From Aedes albopictus (Eukaryota; Arthropoda; Insecta; Diptera; Culicidae): a stretch of DNA of 64,000 bases. Positions 56,160 through 64,000 of this stretch are shown here, piece after piece. A program made the translations under genes and the position numbers. The stretch lies in the NCBI RefSeq assembly GCF_035046485.1, contig NC_085137.1, forward strand, positions 480,804,252 through 480,868,251, in the 5' to 3' direction. The notes beneath the pieces were generated by a model, which searched no databases, had not been told where the DNA came from, and worked only from the letters and a program-made list of their open reading frames with translations. Position 1 is the first letter of the stretch. Every line of letters begins with the position of its first letter.

Positions 56160-57421
56160 CACCAAAACCTCCATTTAGGTAACGAGTCGGGACTGCCTAA
56201 ATAGAATTTAATGGATTCAGTTCAGTTTCAGAGGGATTTCAGGAGGGGGGGAGGTGTCAGAAGCGTTACACCGTGGGGGTGGGGGGCTTCAGGGGTATTT
56301 TCGGAGAGTTTCGAAGTGTTTCAGTTGCGTTACATGAAATCCGAAAGGGTTTTAGGGGGATTTCGAAGGCATTTCAGTAAGCTTCAGAGGATTTTTGGAG
56401 AGTTTCAAATGCGTTATTCTGGCGTTACGTGGAGTTTTTTTGGGGTTTCTGAGGGTCTCAGGTACGTTACATGGGGTCCAAGGGGGTTTTAGGGGGATTT
56501 TGACGGTATTTCAGGCAGCTTCAGATGATTTTTGACGAGTTTAAGACGTGTTACTCAGGCGTTACGTAGACGTTTTTGCGGTTTTTAGGTGGTTTCTCAG
56601 GTGCGTTACATGGGATCCGAGGGGGTTTCAGGAGGATTCCGATGGCATTTCTGACTGCTTCATATGATTTTTGGCGAGATTCAGAGGCGTTACGTTGGGG
56701 TTTTGGGGGGTTTCAGAGTGTATCAGGTGCGTTACGTGGTGTCCGAGGTGGTTTTAGGGGGATTCCATGGGCGTTTTAGGAGGCTTCAGAGGTTTTTTGA
56801 CGGGGTTCAGAGGCGTTACACGGGCGTTTCGGGGTTTCGGAAGGTCTCGGGGATGTTACAGGGGATTTAAGGGGGTTAAGGGGACCCAGTTTCTGAAAAT
56901 ACTTTTTGGATGACAACTCTTAAGTATGTTTCAGGAATATTTCAGCGGTGCTTTGAAGCGATTTTTAAACGTTTCAAGTGGTTTCAGAAAAGATTCTCGC
57001 CGTTCCAGACCGTTTACGATTGTAGAACCAATGACCTATACTCAAGGGAACTCTTAGTGATTCTTAAACAAATATTGAACTTAGCACTTGTCAGAACAAA
57101 GTAGCATGAGGCTGTGTAAGCATGATTTTCATTCAACCATTTAAGTTATGCATATAGATTCGATGACTTATGCTTAAGAAAGTTCATAGGAAACCTTAAA
57201 CAGTCCTTAACAAACCCCGTCCCCCCTCATTTGCCCCTGAGCACGCCCTGAACTCCCCTTGACTCCACTTGCAACTCAATGTCCTTAAACCAACCTTAAC
57301 CCTAATCTGAACCACTTCAACTGTTCTCAACACAATCACATTCAATTTAGGTAACGTTACCTAAATGGAGGGACCTATAGATTTAACCTAAATGGATAAG
57401 ACCTAAATGGAGGTTTGAGTG
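56160..57421. mobile_element. TA-flanked element, 1262 bp, carrying G-rich tandem repeats
   Basis: The left end contains AAACCTCCATTTAGGTAAC and the right end its complement (ACCTAAATGGAGGTTT). CAC begins and GTG ends the element next to TA (56158-56159 and 57422-57423). Additional CCTAAATGGA copies lie inside the right end. No transposase frame. Confidence 0.75.
56220..56880. repeat. Degenerate tandem repeat of about 125-140 bp, G-rich
   Basis: The anchor CGTTACATGGGGTCC or close variants recurs near 56327, 56464, 56603, 56730 and 56854, with TTTTAGGGGGATT following most anchors. The frames here (Gly/Arg/Phe-rich) are repeat translations. Confidence 0.7.
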
Positions 57422-57601
57422 TAGTTGTACAAAGAAGTGAGTGACATAACATGGTTTTCCGACGAAACTAATATGGTTGAATGGATCAAAATCAAGTATT
57501 CGAATCGAAAACGAAGTGCGTGTACTTCGTTCTGGTGATTTGAAGCAGGGAGATGCTCTTTCAAATCTCCAGTTCAACATTGCACTTGAACGAGCATTTA
57601 A

Positions 57602-57958
57602 GACGAAACTGGAAGCATTTTTTCATTTTTTTTGGTTTTTGATTTTTTATAAAATAACGAAGCAATATTTTCAAAATCGGTTTTCGTGCACATGTAGAGC
57701 ATGGATCAAGGTATATCCTGATTTTTTTCCAGATGGAAAATGATTTTCGTTTTTGCAGAAACCATTTTTTGTGAAATTTTGTTTAAAAATGGTTTCTGCA
57801 AAAACTAACAACATTTTCCATCTGGATAAAAATCAGGAGATACCTTGATCCATATTCTACATGTGCACGAAAACCGATTTTGAAAATATTGCTTCGTTAT
57901 TTTATAAAAAAAAAAAAAATCAAGAACCAAAAAGAGAGGAAATGGATCCAGTTTCGCC
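57602..57958. mobile_element. TTAA-flanked foldback MITE, 357 bp
   Basis: The arms begin GACGAAACTGG and end CCAGTTTCGCC. About 150-160 bp on each side pair through AACGAAGCAATATTTTCAAA and CATGTAGA. TTAA lies on both sides (57598-57601 and 57959-57962), as used by piggyBac-type transposases. Confidence 0.85.
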
Positions 57959-57990
57959 TTAAGAGGTCTGGGTGGAGAGGAATGACACTA

Positions 57991-59093
57991 CAGCCTGCGC
58001 ACTTTAGAATCCGTACACTATCAACCGGCTGTAGATCAAAAACGGTTTGATCTAGTAAAAAATGTTGTAAGAAGCAAGCTTATTTATTGTATTTTGTAGG
58101 AAAAATATGAAATATGTTATTTTAATTTCTTTAAGATGAAATTTCTATCTGAGTTTGTAATTCAAGCCATTTTCTTCTGCACAACCAATGATCGTCAATA
58201 CTTACGAATTTCACAGCTCTCGAGCTAGTACTTCCACAAGAAACAAAATTATGTCCATTATTGATAAGCTAGAAATTAGTTACGACTTTAAACTTTTGAT
58301 AAATATGGTTTGCAAGGCCCTTTTAAATGCATAGCCTAATAGGGCTAATAACCATTCAGGCTATATTCGAAGCATAATTTTATTCAAAGTATTTTTTTTT
58401 TTTTTTTTGAATGAAATAACATTTCCTGAGAACCATTTTTGAGCCTTTAATTCCGTAATTGAGTGGCATAATTCATACACAAACCTGGATTATTTTTGGA
58501 ATTATTAGCTGTTTTCCCGCGCAGCAGTCGTAAATTACTAGTCATAAGATGAACTCCTCTTTATAAACCTAAACTTTGACAGTTTTCATCGATGAAACAC
58601 TGAAAACCATATAGATTATGAAACCATAGCAGCAATACTATGATCACAAATAAAAAACTTCTGAGTAGATTCAGTTTTAATAAATGATTTCTTCAGATAT
58701 TTCACGCCATTCAAACACATCCTACGAATTTCGTCAGCAAACGTCCTAACAGCTTTCAAGTCACGATTATTCGTATTGTTCTGGGTCAAAACATTGATTT
58801 GTTGTAAATCAATACTATACGTGTGATGTCCTTCCTGTATGCGTATTTGCCGAACTAAAGTCTATACGAAAATAACTTTCTTGGCCTTAAATATTAGTGC
58901 AAGCCTTTTATTTTTCATAAAACTTTCATAACTTCAGAGCAATATTTCATCTGAAAAAAAAAATTAAACAGCATATTTCTTATTTTTCATACAAAATAAG
59001 CTTCAATTGCTTCTAACATCACTTTTTGCTTAGTGAAGCCGATTTTGGTGTGCAGCGGGTTGTAAGTGTACCGATTCTAAAGTGCGCAGGCTT
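57991..59093. mobile_element. TA-flanked Tc1/mariner-type MITE, 1.1 kb
   Basis: Left end CAGCCTGCGCACTTTAGAAT, right end the inverted form starting AAGCCTGCGC. TA lies at 57989-57990 and 59094-59095. The interior is AT-rich and non-coding. Confidence 0.8.
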
Positions 59094-59930
59094 TATCCTC
59101 AAACTGTTGTACATGCTCCTCTGCTTTGCGATCGGTACCTATCATAGGCATTGATCAGCAGTGGCAGTGGAGGAAGCTTATGCTTCTCTGAAGAGGAAGA
59201 TAGCGAGGATAGGCTTGACGATAAACTCGACCAAGATAGAGTACATGGTTGCGGGTAAAGACAAAGGCAGGCCTGGAAGTGTTGGTGAAGTACTGGTTGG
59301 TGAGGCTGTGTTTGAAGTTGTTGAAGAGTTTGTTTATCTTGGAACATTTATGACATATGGCAATGATGTTTTCCGTGAGGTGAAAAGGCATATTGCAGTT
59401 GTGAATATGGCATTTTCTGGATTGCGTAACCACCAGGTCTAGTAATTTGTAAACTCAAATGGAATTCGTTCTGTATAAGACACTGATTCTTCCGGTAGCA
59501 CTTTACCTCATGACTGTAAGGTGTTATCGTGGACGTGAAAAGAGATGGACCGAAAAGCCTTTTGAACCCAACATGCTGCGGACAACTATCTGTGGTAAAT
59601 AAGAAAAGTGTGTGTGGTGCTGACGCATAAATCACGAGCTGTATCAAGTGTACAAGATTAGAATATTGAGAAATGTTTTATTCTTCGGCATACTTCAATC
59701 GACTGAACAAATAGTGCGAATGCCGCAAGAAAGAATAGCAAAACTGTACAGGAAATCAAGTAGAGGTTGATGACTTCCTGGATGGCCGCAAACGCGTTGG
59801 CTGCACGCGGCCGAAGACGACCTCGGAACCCTACACATTAGAGGACTCTAGAAGAACATCACCCAATATCTACCGACGAATATGGAGCTCTGCTATATAT
59901 TATGTTTAGCGGTTGAGTAAAGTTACTTTG

Positions 59931-60394
59931 TAGCCAACAAGTAGTGAGTGCTTTGATTGGATGAAACTAATCACAAACGAATTACCACAAAAAACGTGCG
60001 CTTCTACTACAACGCTTGAACCTTGGTTTAGGAGACAGAAGGTCTGCAAAACCAAAAAAGAAAATATCGACCTACTGATGATGAACAGACTAATTAACTA
60101 ACAGAAAAGGAGAAGAGTAGCAGGTTAATCGGGCTTTCGAAGTGTTCACACATTCAAATAAAACACAATCCAAACGTAATAATACACTTTAAAAATATTT
60201 ATTCAACATCTTCATCTGCTTCTCTGCCTTTGGGCTGTGCAGAAGCCGCTCACTTCTCTTGGCTCTCGTGACTTCTTAAATAATCGCTCGTAAAATACTA
60301 GATATGCACAAATGTTGATGAACTTTTTTTTGTCTGTGCAGATTTTCTGCAGAAGGATGAGAAGGAGGACTGATGAGGGAGGTGACACACGTGT
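59931..60394. other. Unique stretch with possible minus-strand 3' UTR
   Basis: AATAAA on the minus strand at 60203-60198. No other feature recognised. Confidence 0.3.
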
Positions 60395-60514
60395 TCATAA
60401 ATGCGCGGGTCGTGTGAATTTGGTCGCTGCTACTTGGTGATGAAGCTTCTCGATGAATAGCGAATGATGGAACAGGTTATCTTGGAAATTGGGCCAATTT
60501 TCGGCGTCTGTCAT
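60395..60514 (-). CDS. Small open frame of 39 codons, unproven
   Basis: ATG at 60514-60512 in the good context GCCAAAATG, stop TGA at 60397-60395, and AATAAA about 195 nt further on the same strand. The product would be hydrophilic and His-rich with no signal peptide. No family recognised. It lies in a unique GC-balanced island that may instead be the promoter and 5' region of the + strand exon at 60861. Confidence 0.18.
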   Translation of the reverse strand: MTDAENWPNFQDNLFHHSLFIEKLHHQVAATKFTRPAHL

Positions 60515-60860
60515 TTTGGCACACTATTCACAAACCCGTTGTTTTAGGCAGAAACCACAATTACAGTGGATTAGGATGTCGCTGCTAATAATTACCTGCT
60601 CGGCGAGGGGTCACCCAAATCGTTAAAGTCTCAGAAGTCATGGTCCCGTGCGCGATCGTGTGAAGATGTCACACAGATGAAAGGAAGCGCACTAATGCTT
60701 GAAGCGCCGCCGTTGCAGCCACCCGCCAATGAAACCTGCGCAGTCATAAACATTAGAGGGAACGCGATCGAGACTCGACAACGATCGATAATTATTTATT
60801 AACAACTGTAAACAAACGGTTTCGTTCGAATCGTTTAGATGAGCAGAGTTGAATCCGACG

Positions 60861-60887
60861 ATGAGTGTTGACGGCTTGATCAAGCAG
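60861..60887 (+). CDS. Candidate initiating exon (9 codons) ending in a perfect donor
   Basis: ATG at 60861, nine in-frame codons (MSVDGLIKQ), then CAG|GTAAGT at 60885-60893, an exact splice-donor consensus, phase 0. The upstream unique island contains TGTAAACA (near 60807), a forkhead-type motif, in a 5'-UTR-like setting. If real, the gene continues beyond the window through an intron holding the 23-bp array. The short length makes this weak. Confidence 0.3.
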
Positions 60888-60893
60888 GTAAGT

Positions 60894-61510
60894 GCTGTGT
60901 GTGTGTGGCTCAACTTGCTGGGACGCACGCTTCTCCGCTGAAGATGATCGTTGTCGGTGATGATGATGAAGATCGACGGGAATTGCAACAGTTAGTGAGT
61001 ACTAGGGTGGGCTAAGCTTATGTGAAAAGGCTAAAATATCCTGTATAACCGTCTAAAATAGAAATTTTATTTTATTTTATTTTTTGAAGATCATATTGAC
61101 CTATATTGACTACTGAAACTTCCACTTCAAGGATCGAGATTAGGAGTTTCGCCACCCTTGGGCCACCCTAGGATACCCCGGTGTGAGAACGACATGTGTT
61201 GCTTAGCACCTAACAAACGATGAATGATGACTTGGATTTGGATAGTAGGTACATATCTACAGCAGGGTAGGAAAACACTGGACTGGATGAGATGAGAGTC
61301 GCACTTGGAGTCGCATCGTCTGCGACATGCGCGGGACATCGATCGACGGGATCGCTCGCAGGCTGGCTGGTTTGTTGGCATCAAGTGCGATGGTGTGCCA
61401 GATGCAAATGCATGCTGGTTTCGATTATGTAAACAGTGTTGTCGAAACGACGTTTTTCGGGTTGTAATTCGCTTGTTAAATTGGCGATGAATTTTGTTTT
61501 ATTTGTTGGT
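60894..61510. other. Unique non-coding stretch
   Basis: Moderate GC. No recognised gene. Compatible with the first intron of the candidate gene at 60861. Confidence 0.3.
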
Positions 61511-61514
61511 TTAA

Positions 61515-61715
61515 GGACAAGGTATTTAGAGTACATTGCTCAAAATTTCTAGAGCACCGTTTTTTAGAACCGTTGAACAGATTTGGATTAAAATGCATCA
61601 CGCTGTTGACAACCACTGGACAATTAGCGTGATGCATTTTCATTCAAATCCGTTCAACGGTTCTAAAAAACGGTGCTCTAGAAATTTTGAGCTATGTACT
61701 CCAAATACCTTGTCC
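61515..61715. mobile_element. TTAA-flanked foldback MITE, 201 bp
   Basis: Arms of about 90 bp begin GGACAAGGTATTTAGAGTAC and continue through CTCAAAATTTCTAGAGCACC, with few mismatches to the complement. The central loop is short. TTAA lies at 61511-61514 and 61716-61719. Confidence 0.88.
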
Positions 61716-62040
61716 TTAATGCAAATGAATGGGCCGCTGGGGTTTTTGGCAATGATTTCGGATTTTTGTCAGATTATTGTATATTGGATTGTGGATATCA
61801 TTTCCATTGTATACCAACAAAGAATTTACAAAAAAATCAGCCGTTCCGCTTCACATGTTTTGTGAGAATGATCTTCCAATCGAAGGATTGGTCTCAAAAC
61901 CAATCTCTTGGTAAGGATTACGGAAATCTCTTGGCGGCAAAAATTTCTAGGAATTTCTGGAAAAAAAACTGGGAATTCTCCGAAAAAGATTGTGAGAATC
62001 TCTTGAAGGTAATTTTGAGAAACTTTTTGGGGAAAGCTTG

Positions 62041-62953
62041 ATAATCTGTCATCAGAGATTCTCAGAATCTTTTCTGAGAGATTCCCAGAATCTCTGCTGA
62101 GAGATTCCCAGAATCTCTGCTGAAAGATTCCCAGTATCTCTGCTAAAAGATTCGCAGAACCCCTACTCAGAGATTCCCAGAATCACTACAGACAGAGAAA
62201 TTCCTAGAATCTCTGCTGAGAGATTACTAGAAACTCTGCTGAGAGATTCCCAGAATTTTGCTGAGAGATTCCCAGAATCACTGCTGAGAGATTCCCAAAA
62301 ACTGCAGAGAGATTCTTAGAATCTCGGATGAGAGATTCCCAGAATCTCGGATGAGAGATTCCTAGAATCTCTGCTGAGAGATTCCCAGAATCTCTGCTGA
62401 GAGATTCCTAGAATCTCTGCTGAGAGATTCCTAGAATCTGTAGAGAGATTCCCAGAATCTCTGCTGAGAGATTCCCAGAAGCTCTGCAGAGAGAATTCCC
62501 AGAAGCTCTGCAGAGAGATTCCCAGAGGCTCTGTAGAGAGATTCCCGGAATTTCGGCTGAGATACTTCCAGAATTTCTGCTGAGCGATTTCCAGAATCTC
62601 TGCTGAGAGATTCTTAGAATCTCTGCTGAGAGATTCCTGGAATTTCTGCTGAGAGATTCCTGGAATTTCTGCTGAGAGATTCCCAGAATCTCTGCTGAGA
62701 GATTCCTAGAATCTCTGCTGAGAGATTCCCAGAATCTCTGCTGAGAGATTCCCAGAATCTATGCTGAAAGATTCCCAGAATCTCTACTGAGAGATTCTCA
62801 GAGTCTCTGCTGAAAGATTCTCAGAATCTCTGCTGAGAGATTCCCAGAAACTCTGCTGAGAGATTTCCAGAATCTCTGCTCAGAGATGTCCAGAATCTCT
62901 GCTCAGAGATTTCCAGAATCTCTGCTCAGAGATTTCCAGAATCTCTGCAGATA
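62041..62953. repeat. 23-bp hairpin minisatellite, first block
   Basis: The unit GAGAGATTCCCAGAATCTCT plus GCT is repeated head to tail with occasional 21-22-bp variants. Each unit holds the inverted pair AGAGATTC/GAATCTCT around CCA. Sequence variants identify higher-order blocks shared with the second half. Confidence 0.92.
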
Positions 62954-62955
62954 TA

Positions 62956-63147
62956 GGGGAAATTGTGTATTTTCGGCAGTTTTGTTCTCTTCGTCATGGG
63001 GATTTTTTTGAAAGCTAGTAAACTCAAAGTTGGCCTCAAATCCTTCCCAACCATGCTAAGTTATACGACCAAGTTTCAGGAAATTTGGCCGACAAAAACC
63101 TCCCATGACGAAGAGAACAAAGATGCCGATAATACCCATCGTCACCC
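62956..63147. mobile_element. TA-flanked MITE inside the 23-bp array, 192 bp
   Basis: GTTCTCTTCGTCATGGG at the left and its complement at the right. Outer ends GGGGAAATTGTGTATT and GGGTGACGATGGGTATT (inverted). TA at 62954-62955 and 63148-63149. Array sequence on both sides. Confidence 0.85.
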
Positions 63148-63149
63148 TA

Positions 63150-64000
63150 TTTCCAGATTCTCTGCAGATATATTTCCAGATTCTCTGCTGGGAGATTCCA
63201 AGAATCTATGTTGGGAGATTTTCAGAATCTCTGCTGGAAGATTCCCAGAATCTCTGCTGGGAGATTCCCAGAATCTCTGCTGGAAGATTCCCAGAATCTA
63301 TGCTGAAAGATTCCCAGAATCTCTACTGAGAGATTCTCAGAGTCTCTGCTGAAAGATTCTCAGAATCTCTGCTGAGAGATTCCCAGAAACTCTGCTGGGA
63401 GATTTCCAGAATCTCTGCTGAGAGGTTCCCAGAATCTCTGCTGAGAGATTCCCAGAAGCTCTGCAGAGAGATTCCCAGAGGCTCTGTAGAGAGATTCCCG
63501 GAATTTCGGCTGAGATACTTCCAGAATTTCTGCTGAGCGATTTCCAGAATCTCTGCTGAGAGATTCTTAGAATCTCTGCTGAGAGATTCCTGGAATTTCT
63601 GCTGAGATATTCCCAGAATCTCTGCTGAGAGATTCCTAGAATCTCTGCTGAGAGATTCCCAGAATCTCTGCTGAGAGATTCCTAGAATCTCTGCTGAGAG
63701 ATTCCCAGAATCTCTGCTGAGAGATTCTCAGAGTCTCTGCTGAAAGATTCCCAGAATCTCTGCTGAAAGATTCTCAGAATCTCTGCTGAGAGATTCCCAG
63801 AAACTCTGCTGAGAGATTCCCAGAAACTCTGCTGAGAGATTTCCAGAATCTCTGCTCAGAGATGTCCAGAATCTCTGTTCAGAGATTTCCAGAATCTCTG
63901 CTGAGAGATTCCCAGAATCTCTGCTGAGAGATTCCCAGAATCTCTGCTGAGAGATTCCCAGAATCTCTGCTGAGAGATTCCCAGAATCTCTGCTAAGAGA
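63150..64000. repeat. 23-bp hairpin minisatellite, second block, runs off the window
   Basis: Same unit as 62041-62953. Positions 63454-63607 repeat 62501-62654 exactly by eye, and 63285-63397 repeat 62746-62858. The array continues past the last base. Confidence 0.92.

Larger units (their letters stand above)
57443..59930 (+). pseudogene. Decayed LINE reverse transcriptase with nested MITEs
   Basis: Palm fragment at 57443-57600: Gly-Phe-Pro-Thr-Lys-Leu, then Gln-Gly-Asp-Ala-Leu-Ser-Asn-Leu and Phe-Asn-Ile-Ala-Leu-Glu. A short piece at 57963-57988 and the rest from about 59100 follow: a degenerate Phe-Ala box, Val-Glu-Glu-Ala-Tyr-Ala-Ser-Leu-Lys, Val-Glu-Glu-Phe-Val-Tyr-Leu-Gly and a broken thumb region to about 59930. 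The gaps are filled by two elements with clean target duplications (57602-57958 and 57991-59093). Many frameshifts. Confidence 0.8.

Noticed and set aside
63105..63352. Open frames of 74 and 129 codons over the MITE and array
   Set aside because: They run from MITE sequence into 23-bp repeats; no coding features.
62041..64000. CRISPR-like appearance of regularly repeated 23-mers
   Set aside because: Units are contiguous, without unique spacers, in a eukaryotic genome; it is a minisatellite.
1..64000. Endogenous viral elements (flavivirus- or rhabdovirus-like), common in Aedes
   Set aside because: None of the frames shows such proteins. The only virus-related sequence is the Bel-Pao retroelement.

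Overview
The window is eukaryotic and almost certainly from a culicine mosquito (Aedes-like). It is AT-rich, almost devoid of host coding sequence, and packed with nested transposable elements. These include tRNA-derived SINEs with Feilai-type sequence, APE-type and RTE-type non-LTR retrotransposon remnants, a Bel-Pao LTR element, many inverted-repeat miniature elements (MITEs) and long degenerate minisatellites. There are no bacterial operons and no CRISPR array. I recognised no endogenous viral sequence apart from the Bel-Pao LTR retroelement.

Host genes. The only confidently protein-coding host sequence is one exon (41674-42630, +). It encodes a complete 318-residue CRAL-TRIO/Sec14-family lipid-carrier protein (alpha-tocopherol-transfer-protein/clavesin type), preceded by a good splice acceptor and followed by polyadenylation signals. 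A GTGACGTCAC palindrome lies about 0.95 kb upstream. An unproven 5'-UTR exon with initiator and donor motifs lies near 18.0-18.3 kb, so much of the left half of the window may be a large 5' intron. Weaker candidates are a 71-residue secreted cysteine-containing peptide on the minus strand (2414-2629), a nine-cysteine open frame that would need a splice acceptor (8889-9104), a nine-codon initiating exon ending in a perfect donor (60861-60887), and a 39-codon minus-strand frame (60395-60514).

Layout. 0-11.5 kb: MITEs (117-718, 3551-3959, 5224-5306, 9632-9864), a hAT-type element (4271-5109), G/C-rich minisatellite tracts and a 1.4-kb inverted-repeat element (10092-11477). 11.9-16.9 kb: a decayed minus-strand LINE that landed in a C-rich minisatellite and was itself broken by a SINE and a TA-flanked MITE. 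17-30 kb: mostly non-coding, with a second SINE, several MITEs, a second copy of the 10-kb element, a tRNA-Asn-like sequence and an RTE fragment. 30.5-38.3 kb: a very long 12-bp-period palindromic array whose strand polarity flips near 37.4 kb. 38.3-44 kb: the CRAL-TRIO exon and its flanks. 44-51 kb: MITEs, palindromes and a Feilai-type SINE. 51.6-55.5 kb: a young but internally deleted Bel-Pao element. 55.8-59.9 kb: MITEs packed end to end and nested in a decayed reverse transcriptase. 62.0-64.0 kb: a 23-bp hairpin minisatellite that runs off the end of the window.

Apart from the CRAL-TRIO gene, the biology here is genome-parasite layering: target-site duplications (TA, TTAA, 5, 8 and 10-13 bp) let the order of several insertions be read directly. 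All family assignments are from recognition by eye; no database was searched.
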